Assembly (NCBI RefSeq): GCF_000266885.1
Contig: NC_018020.1
Location: 4,092,001 to 4,156,000 of the forward strand
DNA length: 64,000 nucleotides
Reading direction: 5' to 3'
Source: Turneriella parva DSM 21527
GTDB taxonomy: Bacteria; Spirochaetota; Leptospiria; Turneriellales; Turneriellaceae
The notes beneath the pieces are model-generated. The model did no database searches. It worked only from the letters and a program-made list of their open reading frames with translations, and had not been told where the DNA came from. Made by a program: the position numbers and the translations under genes. How positions within the stretch are numbered: position 1 is the stretch's first letter; each line of letters opens with the position of its first letter. Shown piece after piece: positions 54,501 through 61,084 of this stretch.

Positions 54501-56107
54501 AGGTATTGCGCGCGCGTGTAGCCAATGCATGAACCATTGACGGCGATCAGATAACGAAAGGGTTTCGTGAGGCTGCCTGTATCGGCAGTCCACTGGAATG
54601 ATGCGGTCGTGCCTGCTGTGTTCGAAACGTAGCGGTTGCCGACGCTGATAATCGAAATATCGGGTTTGCGACCGATGGTGAAAGTAATCTGCTGAATCCC
54701 AGAGGTACGGCCTGCCGCATCACGCACCATATACTTCATTATGTAATTGCCAAAAGGCAGGTTCTGGAATGAAATCGTGCCGCTGTCACCGGGTTTAATG
54801 GCGTGCATGGTGCCCGAATAATCTACCCCGGTTGGGTCAAGGTTTGTGCTCGAGAAGTTCGGGTCGACTGGCGTCACACCATTACCCAGGCTGTACGTCA
54901 CCGAGTTACAGGCAACCCTGTCTGAACAGAGAATGTTCACATCCATCGGGGCCGCATAGAATTCGTTGTTGCGAATGGGCGAAATGATCGGCATCGGGTT
55001 GCCCTGGTCGACGAAACCCGGGTCGACGCGATCGAGCGCAATTTTGCCGAGAATGTTATTCGCGATCGTGTTGTTATTCAACACATCAAAGCCAATTACC
55101 TGACCATGGTCGAGTGCTGCATAGAGCAGATCATTGGTCTCATCGATCATCGGGTTTTTGACGATCAGCTTTGCGACAGCCCCCGAACCGTCTGAATTTG
55201 TCATCACCTGCGAGGTGCCGTCGGCATTCGTGTAAAGGTAATAATCGGCGTTGGTATCACCGTTTACATCGAGGCCCACTGTCGGGGTTACCGGCCAGGT
55301 AAAGAGCATTTGCGGAATATAGCGTTTGCCGTCGGCATTCGTATCTTCAGGGTCATAAGTCACCGTGCAGTTGCCGTCGGCGTCGAGTTCTGAAACGATG
55401 ACGTCAGCGGGCGCAACGACCGCGTCGGCGCCCGCCCCCGTATCGCCTGTTAGCGTCACGGTCGGCTGCGCCGTATAAAGCCCGTCACCCGGTTCGAGCA
55501 GATACACATTCTGCAATCCGCCACCGGCGACATGAACGCCGGCGGTCGCACCTGAACCGCCGCCACCGGTGATGGTGACGACCGGCGCTGCATAACCAGA
55601 CCCCTTCTGCAGCATCGAGATGCGCGTGACGCGGCCGCCGCTTGCGCCTGTAACCTGCGCCGTCGCGGTTGTGCCCGCGCCCGGACCGCTCAGCGTAACG
55701 TTAAAGCTATTGCTCGTGCAGCCCGAGCCCGAATTGGTAATGACAATGCGCTCGACGCGGCCGTTCGCGACGACGGGTACCGCCGTTGGGTTGACTGTAC
55801 AGGTGCCCGAAGGGGTCAGCGTGACTGTCGGCGAATTCGTATAGCCCGAGCCAGATGAATTGACGGTAAATTGTTTAATGCCACCCGTGCGGCAGACGTA
55901 GAGACCGTCCATTTTGCCGTCGTAGTTGATGTCAATCGCCTGCACTTTAATATTGAGACCGAGAGTTGCTGAAAGGGATTTCGGCGCTGCATTGTAGCTC
56001 ACGCCGCCGAAGCCCTGAAAGTCATCGGATTTTTTCTTTTTCGCGCAGGCGGCAAACAGGGCCGCGAGGGCGATTAGCAAGAAAAGTTTTTTTGTTTTGT
56101 CTTTCAT
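51548..56107 (-). CDS. Giant lipoprotein with Ig-like, beta-helix and Gly-rich parts (1519 aa)
   Basis: Lipobox LFAAC puts the lipid on Cys21. Early repeats (SGSGYTNSPTVTLT, GSGYAAPVVTIT, GDGLYTAQPTVTLT) and EF-hand-like loops (DINYDGKMDG, DTNADGK) come first. Several Ig-like beta domains follow to about 1010. A parallel beta-helix-like part (about 1050-1190, starting IYVDNATGNDANPGT) then leads to a Gly/Asn/Ala-rich tract (about 1190-1490) that recalls PE_PGRS proteins. The C-terminus has four Cys. The whole build is that of a surface adhesin or matrix protein. It starts 9 nt after an outer-membrane protein gene. The Gly-rich DNA is repeat-prone, so strain variation in length is likely. Confidence 0.88.
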   Translation of the reverse strand: MKDKTKKLFLLIALAALFAACAKKKKSDDFQGFGGVSYNAAPKSLSATLGLNIKVQAIDINYDGKMDGLYVCRTGGIKQFTVNSSGSGYTNSPTVTLTPSGTCTVNPTAVPVVANGRVERIVITNSGSGCTSNSFNVTLSGPGAGTTATAQVTGASGGRVTRISMLQKGSGYAAPVVTITGGGGSGATAGVHVAGGGLQNVYLLEPGDGLYTAQPTVTLTGDTGAGADAVVAPADVIVSELDADGNCTVTYDPEDTNADGKRYIPQMLFTWPVTPTVGLDVNGDTNADYYLYTNADGTSQVMTNSDGSGAVAKLIVKNPMIDETNDLLYAALDHGQVIGFDVLNNNTIANNILGKIALDRVDPGFVDQGNPMPIISPIRNNEFYAAPMDVNILCSDRVACNSVTYSLGNGVTPVDPNFSSTNLDPTGVDYSGTMHAIKPGDSGTISFQNLPFGNYIMKYMVRDAAGRTSGIQQITFTIGRKPDISIISVGNRYVSNTAGTTASFQWTADTGSLTKPFRYLIAVNGSCIGYTRAQYLAPPVGVITGGPFTSGDTVTTNISATASGMLFNDTNHGINYITICAITCEVAACNAVGHLSVWGDAFETVIRDDTAPSITASPLSGMFSLPQQIFLSGSTTVAGVPANGSLIPNEICYTWGADASGNPTPATNPANPVFPCPAANNVVHVTGSSSTQLNLGCNSRASVTDVNANPSACPFTPGIYYLKFIARDAAGNVSPVQTQAYAIGVNPQITTITPAAKHVWTVANNWGNSATAVAAPRDTTTWQWQTDFPGTYQVRINDGTLDCTGGSLSSHAPSATGTVAALTPTTITINASDLNTNNINDVKICLFPSGGPGTPSIASRAIWRVQPKNMNTVYARVHWNKGETITFDVDADMFEPIGVIKSLTFTCPAGSTGVDANNACALPSGVGAPNAQGIYTTYQIAPPLTNNVTTLAFNVAIELCDIAGVPSPCSPAAVAPSWGTATNGGTSTLKYFVLQNKTAGESIYVDNATGNDANPGTVRTAPKRSLSSAAAAATGGKAIYVIGGTYCGNGAPPCSATTGTLNLLTGTSIYGGFTSAWYRPDVATNRAAITAGSNDSANSIGISLGAVNTPVFVEGISLTTQRPVPDLTQGYNAVGLRATTGVSSLTIYKSQFITQGDNVGAGGPNPGGSYGVHISGVNTVTMTSNTINAGQGWRGLSGGSGGQTGATGGNGGNGTGGIEGGVAESNDSRWLAPGGAGGAGGIAGFNGGGAGGSGGWQDDGGSGCGQRGGCDGAAGQNGGGAGGPRGTSNCNGNGGGGGNGATGGAGANAPAPPGAQPYGRNVGGFLVAYQGSTGDNGGVGLGGGGGGGGAGAECDMNDGGGSGGGGAGGGQQGNGGEGGHAGGPSVGIYLASISTINLSSNSITRAAGGNAGNGQNGGGGGGAGTRGLGANGPDDGGDGGHGGFGGDGGSGGHGSGGYGGPSIGVTIVQSAAPTCSGNTYAGGGGGTAGTSSGNAGAAGTNANCFNFTSPTAGATCTCN

Positions 56108-56116
56108 GTTTATCTC

Positions 56117-57004
56117 TCAGTACTTGAAAATCACAGCGCCAAATTTGTACGCAAACCCGGCATAAGCCCCGTAGTGCATCACGGGTAACACGTTATCGTA
56201 AATCAATCCGCCTCTGATCTGCAGAAATGGTACAAGTTCGTCGGTTCTGTCGGTTCGCTTCATCGACATCGGAAACTCAATACCCAGCACAACATGCCCG
56301 GTAAACTTCAGCGCCGAGCCCTGCCCGTTTGCGTCTTTGAAATTGTAGTAACCCAAACCCGGCTGAATCGCCGTGACAAATTGCAGCGGCATCTTCGGCA
56401 CACGGTAAAGCCAGGCCATGCCGATCTCGCCATAAAAACCCGTGATCGCCGAAACATCTTTCGTGATGTTCAGATAACCTGCCTCAAAGCGCAGGTCAAA
56501 ACCCTTGCCCTTCGATTCGTCCGCGTCGTAGGCGAAAAAAGCGCCCCACCCTGTTGTGGACGGTAATCGCGCATCTCTTTTGCGTTCTTCAGGCAAGTCA
56601 TCCGGATTTACCGCCCCACGACCGACATTCATAAAGTACGTTCCCGCGACCGAGAACCGTGAGTTGTCGAGAATCGTTTCTTTCGGGCGCGCAGCGAGCG
56701 GTGCGACCTGGTCTGTCGGCCCGTCATCTTTCGGCTTCTCTTTTGGCAGCTCGACCTCGCCCTTCTCGTTGGTCTTGTGCAGCGCCTTCTTGCGCTCTTC
56801 TTTTTCGTCGTCGTCGCCTTTCAGCTCAATCGGCTTCGACTTGAGGCCGCCGGTGTCTTTCTTCTCTTCGGGTAGTTCATCGTCAAAAAAACTTTCACTG
56901 TCTTGCGCATGCACATGCGCTGCGGGCATAAAAATTGCTGCCGCCGCTATAAGAAGGCGCAGTGCGGATTTCTCAAGTACTGTCAGTATATACGTCGGGC
57001 GCAT
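56117..57004 (-). CDS. Outer-membrane barrel-like protein, first gene of the surface operon
   Basis: ATG 57004 begins a signal peptide (core LRLLIAAAAIFMPAAHVHA); GTG 57022 in the same frame adds six residues. After the signal comes a highly charged Lys/Glu/Asp stretch (to about 100), then a barrel-like domain with alternating strands (FSVAGTYFMNVGRGAV, FDLRFEAGYLNI, YGAYAGFAYKFGAVIFKY). No family is recognised. It shares the layout charged or Ser-rich linker plus barrel with the protein at 50663. It is separated by 113 nt from the hairpin-ended cinA gene, so the operon promoter is expected just upstream. Confidence 0.8.
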   Translation of the reverse strand: MRPTYILTVLEKSALRLLIAAAAIFMPAAHVHAQDSESFFDDELPEEKKDTGGLKSKPIELKGDDDEKEERKKALHKTNEKGEVELPKEKPKDDGPTDQVAPLAARPKETILDNSRFSVAGTYFMNVGRGAVNPDDLPEERKRDARLPSTTGWGAFFAYDADESKGKGFDLRFEAGYLNITKDVSAITGFYGEIGMAWLYRVPKMPLQFVTAIQPGLGYYNFKDANGQGSALKFTGHVVLGIEFPMSMKRTDRTDELVPFLQIRGGLIYDNVLPVMHYGAYAGFAYKFGAVIFKY

Positions 57005-57060
57005 GTATCGGGATTTCCCCACAGATATACCGCCCGACGCGGGCCTTCTGTGCCAAAAAT

Positions 57061-57078
57061 AATGACGCCTCCGTCATT
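57061..57078. other. Small hairpin upstream of the surface operon
   Basis: AATGACG, 4-nt loop, CGTCATT: a perfect 7-bp stem in the 113-nt gap between cinA and the surface operon. It could be a binding site or a minor terminator; its role is unknown. Confidence 0.4.
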
Positions 57079-57099
57079 GAGGAAACAAATGTTCACTAT

Positions 57100-57143
57100 T
57101 AAATTAACCACAAGCACAGCTGCCTGTGCTCGTGGTTAATTTA
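57100..57143 (-). terminator. Long hairpin on the cinA stop codon
   Basis: A 12-bp stem (arms starting TAAATTAACCAC), one mismatch, then 7 more pairs around a 4-nt loop. The right arm contains the cinA TAA codon (57136-57138). The AT-rich stem base could act as a T-tract, so termination of cinA transcription is likely. Confidence 0.7.
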
Positions 57144-58386
57144 GTTCGCTTAACGGAAAAGGCCTCGCCTGCGCACGCTCAAGATGCTGCCATAGGGCCA
57201 AAAACCCCGTGGCGACCGAGGCGTTGCGAAAGCGTTCGCGCCCAAAAGGAAAGAAGAATTTGCCCACGCGTGTTTCGCCGGTTCGCCTGTCGAAAAGGCC
57301 AATAAACACCGTGCCGACCGGTTTGGCCGCCGAGCCGCCGTCTGGCCCGGCGATGCCGGTAAATGAGAGGGATAGATCCGCCTGCAAATTATCGGCGATG
57401 CCACGGCACATGGCTGCAGCACATTCGGCGCTGACGGCCCCGTGCGCCTCCACAATCTCGGGCGAGACGCCCGCAAGCGCGGTCTTGGCGCTGTTGGCAT
57501 AACTTACTGCCCCACCCTGAAAAACCGAAGAGACGCCCGCAAGGTCGGTAATCTGCTTTGCGGCAAGGCCACCGGTGCAGCTTTCGGCAACGGCGAGCTT
57601 CAGATTCTGCGATTTGAGACTTTCGATGATATTCAATAGCGGATTTTCAACGATCTGGCCTGGATACCGCGAGTGCAGAGTTGCCACCATTTCGTCGAGG
57701 GCCGGCTCGTGTTTGGGGTCAGAGCGCAAGAAGAGTCTGCATCCCCATGGCAGCGCGTGCACGCCCACAAGAACACCGTCGCTCTTTTCGAGTACTGAAA
57801 AAAGCTGGCTTTCACCCACACCCCACAGTGGAATGATACGCATCGCCGAACGCGAGAAGTCGAGCCGTTCGATGATTGAAAGCACTTCGGGCCACATTCC
57901 CCTGATCTCGTCGGGAAAACCCGGCAGCGCGATAAACGGAACCTCGGGGATAAAAATTCCCGGCGCAAGACCGACGGTATTCTTTATGGCGGTCGCCTTT
58001 GACGGAATACGCGCCTGCCTCAGGGCGACGTCGATCGACATGACCCGGGTCTTGTCTTTTGCGCGTTTCTCAAAAAAATAACGCGTGCGTTTTTCAGCGT
58101 GTGGCTCGTAGACCGCCGTGTCACCCAGCCACTCGCACAGCAGGTCGACGGTGAGGTCGTCGCTCGTGGGTCCGAGACCGCCCGAGTTGACGATCAGATC
58201 TCCCGATGCGCTGAACTCTTTCCAGGTTTTGACAATCTGCTCTGGGTCATCGGGCATAATGCGGCTTTCGATCAGTTCGAGGCCGCGTGCGTAGAGTTCT
58301 GACGCAAAAAACTGCGTATTGCGGTCGAGCACGAAGCCGTTCATCACTTCGCTGCCGGTAATGCAGAGCCTGACGCCTTTTCTCAT
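57136..58386 (-). CDS. cinA: CinA-family protein (MoCF-like domain plus PncC amidohydrolase)
   Basis: A 416-residue protein. The N-domain (about 1-170) is molybdopterin-binding-like with NSGGLGPTSDDLTVD and has ADP-ribose-pyrophosphatase relatives. The C-domain (about 255-410) is the nicotinamide-nucleotide amidohydrolase PncC, with VAESCTGGLAAKQIT and FQGGAVSYANSAK. It recycles NMN in NAD metabolism. Length and order are normal for full CinA. The gene is divergent from the DUF455 gene; a TATATT box lies 9 nt before its ATG. Confidence 0.95.
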   Translation of the reverse strand: MRKGVRLCITGSEVMNGFVLDRNTQFFASELYARGLELIESRIMPDDPEQIVKTWKEFSASGDLIVNSGGLGPTSDDLTVDLLCEWLGDTAVYEPHAEKRTRYFFEKRAKDKTRVMSIDVALRQARIPSKATAIKNTVGLAPGIFIPEVPFIALPGFPDEIRGMWPEVLSIIERLDFSRSAMRIIPLWGVGESQLFSVLEKSDGVLVGVHALPWGCRLFLRSDPKHEPALDEMVATLHSRYPGQIVENPLLNIIESLKSQNLKLAVAESCTGGLAAKQITDLAGVSSVFQGGAVSYANSAKTALAGVSPEIVEAHGAVSAECAAAMCRGIADNLQADLSLSFTGIAGPDGGSAAKPVGTVFIGLFDRRTGETRVGKFFFPFGRERFRNASVATGFLALWQHLERAQARPFPLSELN

Positions 58387-58443
58387 AAGAGTACGAATAT
58401 ACCTTGTCGGTGTGCGGTCAATTCAGGCAGGTGAAAGGCTTGG

Positions 58444-58449
58444 TAAAAT
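58444..58449 (+). promoter_or_regulatory. Candidate -10 box for the DUF455 gene
   Basis: TAAAAT (5 of 6 matches) ends 6 nt before ATG 58456, the same spacing as in the candidates at 15195 and 16273. No clear -35 box is visible. Confidence 0.4.
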
Positions 58450-58455
58450 GCAGTG

Positions 58456-59274
58456 ATGAAATTTTTCAGAACTCTGAGCGAGCTGCGCGGGGCACATGAC
58501 CTGCCGCAGAAACTTCAACGCCTCGGCGATTTTGCGGCTGCCCTTGAGCGGCATGAAAGCGTCGAGTTTGACACAGAGGCCCCAGTCGTGCCGCTCGGCC
58601 CGCCATCGTACAGCGCTATCTGCAAGATCGTGCACGGGTCTGAAGTGCCGCGCCGCCGCAACCTTGGCTCGGGCGAAGGGCGCATTATTTTTTTACACGC
58701 GCTGGCACATATTGAATACTCGGCCATTGACCTGGCGCTCGATTCGGCTTATAGGTTTCGCGATATGCCGCCCCAGTTCTATGAAGATTGGTTGAATGTC
58801 GCGTTAGACGAAGCCCGGCATTTCGCCATGCTGCAGAGTCTGCTCGGCGAACTGGGCTCGGGGTATGGTGCGCTGCCGGTGCACACCGGTATTCACGATG
58901 CCATGGTTCGGTCTGAAGATTCGCTGCGCCGGCGCATGGTTGCGGCACACCGCCATCTCGAAGCCAATGGCCTCGACGCACACCCCGAACTTGCCCGCAA
59001 AATGAGTCTTTTTGACGACCCCATGGCCGAAAGAATCCGCGATGCTTTGAAGATTATTTTCGACGATGAAATTGCGCACGTGGCAGCCGGTGACTTCTGG
59101 TACCGCTATGCTTGCACGCTCGACGGTTCTAACCCCGAAGACTTTGCGGCCGATATTGAAATGGCGATACCCGGCACAAAAATCGGTGGCAAGAAGAATC
59201 TGAACCTCGATGCCCGGCGCCGCGCAGGTTTTTCTGAACACGACCTAGCAGTCATGTCACGGCCTGTTGCCTGA
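58456..59274 (+). CDS. DUF455 ferritin-like protein
   Basis: A 272-residue cytoplasmic four-helix protein. Pairs of Glu and His (HALAHIEYSAIDLAL, DEARHFAMLQ, DDEIAHVAAGD) make a probable di-iron site like that of ferritin-like oxygenases, including tRNA hydroxylase MiaE. The PVHTGIHDAM and HLEANGLDAHPEL motifs define DUF455. The enzyme reaction is unknown. GTG 58453 is an alternative start one codon earlier. It converges with infC. Confidence 0.9.
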   Translation: MKFFRTLSELRGAHDLPQKLQRLGDFAAALERHESVEFDTEAPVVPLGPPSYSAICKIVHGSEVPRRRNLGSGEGRIIFLHALAHIEYSAIDLALDSAYRFRDMPPQFYEDWLNVALDEARHFAMLQSLLGELGSGYGALPVHTGIHDAMVRSEDSLRRRMVAAHRHLEANGLDAHPELARKMSLFDDPMAERIRDALKIIFDDEIAHVAAGDFWYRYACTLDGSNPEDFAADIEMAIPGTKIGGKKNLNLDARRRAGFSEHDLAVMSRPVA

Positions 59275-59298
59275 AATGTGGCTATACGCCACGGCGGG

Positions 59299-59318
59299 GC
59301 CGCCGCTTAGACGGCGGC
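59299..59318. terminator. GC-rich hairpin between convergent DUF455 and infC genes
   Basis: A 7-bp GCCGCCG/CGGCGGC stem with a 6-nt loop. A smaller GTGGC/GCCAC hairpin lies at 59278-59292, right after the DUF455 stop. No T-run follows, so any termination would be weak. Confidence 0.4.
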
Positions 59319-59337
59319 GGTCAGGGGCTAAAGCACC

Positions 59338-60018
59338 CTAAGTAGCTTCAGTGGTTGTGGGCGCTGCTGCCGGGGTCGCAGACTGATTGGCCGGTGCGGG
59401 GGCTGCGGGCTTGGGTTTTGCACCTTTGCTGCGCAGCGTCATGCTCATCATTCGGCCTTCAAGGTTTGGTTTTTTGTCCATGTGGGCAGCTTCAGCGACT
59501 TTCGTGTAGAACTCCGTCAGCTTTTCGGCACCGAGCGCGGTGTGCTGCATTTCGCGGCCGCGAAATTTCATGGTGACTTTGACGTTGTCGCCTTCGTTCA
59601 GAAAGCCGATCGCCTCTTTAGCCTTACGGTCAAAATCGCCCACGTCGATCTTTGGCCCCATTTTGATTTCTTTTATCTGAATGACTTTCTGCTTTTTCTT
59701 CGCTTCTTTTTCTTTCTTAGCCTTTTCAAATTTGAACTTGCCGTAGTCGACGAGGCGAACGATCGGCACCTCTTGGCCTTTGGTTATTTCAACGAGGTCA
59801 ACATTCTGCGACCGCGCCCGCTGCAAAGCGTCACGCGTCGATATGAGTTCTGTGCCCTTCTCACCGACGAGGCGCACCTGCGATTCGGTAATGTCTTCGT
59901 TGATGCGGTGTTCCCGCATCGGGCGTCTGAGTTTGGCGAATCGATTAAACCGGCCCTGACCGCCGCCCGAACCACCGCCGGGTTTGGGTGCTTGAGAAAA
60001 ATTAGGCCTTTGCTGCAT
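59338..60018 (-). CDS. infC: Translation initiation factor IF-3
   Basis: A 226-residue factor preventing subunit joining and checking start-codon choice on the 30S subunit. The core (about 34-200) is normal, with REHRINEDI, VRLVGEKGTELIS, YGKFKFEKAKKEKEAKKKQK and KIDVGDFDRKAKEA. The N-terminus is extended by about 33 residues, Gly/Arg-rich, and the C-terminus by an Ala/Pro/Thr tail. The start is an ordinary ATG, not the AUU used for autocontrol in enteric bacteria. rpmI and rplT, usual downstream partners, are missing; the next gene is convergent DUF455. Confidence 0.95.
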   Translation of the reverse strand: MQQRPNFSQAPKPGGGSGGGQGRFNRFAKLRRPMREHRINEDITESQVRLVGEKGTELISTRDALQRARSQNVDLVEITKGQEVPIVRLVDYGKFKFEKAKKEKEAKKKQKVIQIKEIKMGPKIDVGDFDRKAKEAIGFLNEGDNVKVTMKFRGREMQHTALGAEKLTEFYTKVAEAAHMDKKPNLEGRMMSMTLRSKGAKPKPAAPAPANQSATPAAAPTTTEAT

Positions 60019-60043
60019 AGAGTTTTGTCATTAAGAGTTGGGC

Positions 60044-60071
60044 ATTGTCAGACATTTGACCCGCCTGTCAA
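60044..60071 (-). promoter_or_regulatory. infC promoter
   Basis: On the minus strand, TTGACA (60066-60071, perfect) is followed by 16 nt and GACAAT (60044-60049, 4 of 6), about 25 nt before the infC ATG. A short 5' leader without Shine-Dalgarno would follow. Confidence 0.6.
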
Positions 60072-60088
60072 GAATGTTATGATTGCCC

Positions 60089-60958
60089 CTATTGAGCACA
60101 ACGAAAGCCGAAATGGTGGTAATGCTCCATCGGCATATTGCCCGGTACATTGCCACGGCGTTTCGAGCCGCGCGCATAACCGGCTGTCCACCACCACGAG
60201 CCACCGCGCACGCTGCGCTCTTTATGGCCGGGACAGACAGCCGCGCCGTCGCATGGCCCCTTGGGGTCGCGGCCACGGCATTTTTCACCGCAGGCTGCGT
60301 AACTTTTGGAATACCAATCATTCACCCACTCGTGCACATTGCCGGCCATGTCGTAGAGGCCGTAAGCACCCGGCGACCTTGACATGACGGCTGCGGTGTG
60401 CATGTGCCACTCGGGTTCGAGGCGTTTCGTGAAACATCCTTTTATGCCTTTCTTGCCCTCACCAATCTGTATAATGGCGCGCGAACAATCGGCGGGCTCA
60501 TTGCCCCAGGGGTAAAGATTGCCGTCGGGGCCGCGTGCGGCTTTCTCCCACTCGGCTTCGGTCGGCAGACGCTTGCCGCGAAACTCGCAGTATTCGCGCG
60601 CGGTGAACCAGCTGACACCTGAAACCGGCTGGTCGTCTTTTTTGTATCGCCAGCCATAGCGTGCGCCAATATAATTGCATTCACCGGTCTGCAAGCAGCC
60701 GCGGCATTTGCCCGCGGCCAGGCATTCATTAAACTCTTTGTTCGTCACCTCATGCAGATCCATGTGAAATTCGCTGACGTAGACTTTCTCAGCGGGCTTC
60801 TCGTCGCTTTCAAAGTCATTGGACCCGCGAATAAATTCACCCGCCGGAATGCATGCCATGCCGGGAATCTGCTTCGAGCAGGCGGCGACCGGCCGGGTGC
60901 AGCCTGTGATAACCATGAGGATGCCTAACGTGGGCAACAAAGAGCGCAAATTTCGCAT
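60089..60958 (-). CDS. SUMF1-domain lipoprotein
   Basis: A 289-residue lipoprotein (core LGILMVITGC, Cys20 the lipid site). A formylglycine-generating-enzyme-sulfatase domain fills the rest: IPAGEFIRGS, VSWFTAREYCEFRGKRLPTEAEWEKAARG, GNVHEWVNDWY, RSVRGGSWWW, FGFRCA. The paired active-site Cys of true formylglycine enzymes are not evident near RGGS, so sulfatase activation is doubtful. More likely a binding or signalling domain, as in many outer-membrane-anchored SUMF1 lipoproteins. Many other Cys (about 11) suggest disulphides. ATG 60958 has a GAGGG Shine-Dalgarno. Confidence 0.88.
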   Translation of the reverse strand: MRNLRSLLPTLGILMVITGCTRPVAACSKQIPGMACIPAGEFIRGSNDFESDEKPAEKVYVSEFHMDLHEVTNKEFNECLAAGKCRGCLQTGECNYIGARYGWRYKKDDQPVSGVSWFTAREYCEFRGKRLPTEAEWEKAARGPDGNLYPWGNEPADCSRAIIQIGEGKKGIKGCFTKRLEPEWHMHTAAVMSRSPGAYGLYDMAGNVHEWVNDWYSKSYAACGEKCRGRDPKGPCDGAAVCPGHKERSVRGGSWWWTAGYARGSKRRGNVPGNMPMEHYHHFGFRCAQ

Positions 60959-61084
60959 TTTCCCTCTTTATCACCCGGCAACGCCGCGTAAAGTTGTTGA
61001 TACGCTGCCCGATCGGGTTCTCGCGGCCGAGCTGAAGCGGGCCAACTGCTGCTTGTCGCGCTATGCGGCGCGTCAAAATGGCCA

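Noticed and set aside
59482-60387. Plus-strand frame of 301 codons across infC and the SUMF1 gene
   Set aside because: Antisense to two well-supported genes and their promoter; the product has no recognisable features.
60089-60958. True formylglycine-generating enzyme
   Set aside because: The active-site Cys pair is not evident and no sulfatase is nearby; a SUMF1-domain lipoprotein is the safer name.
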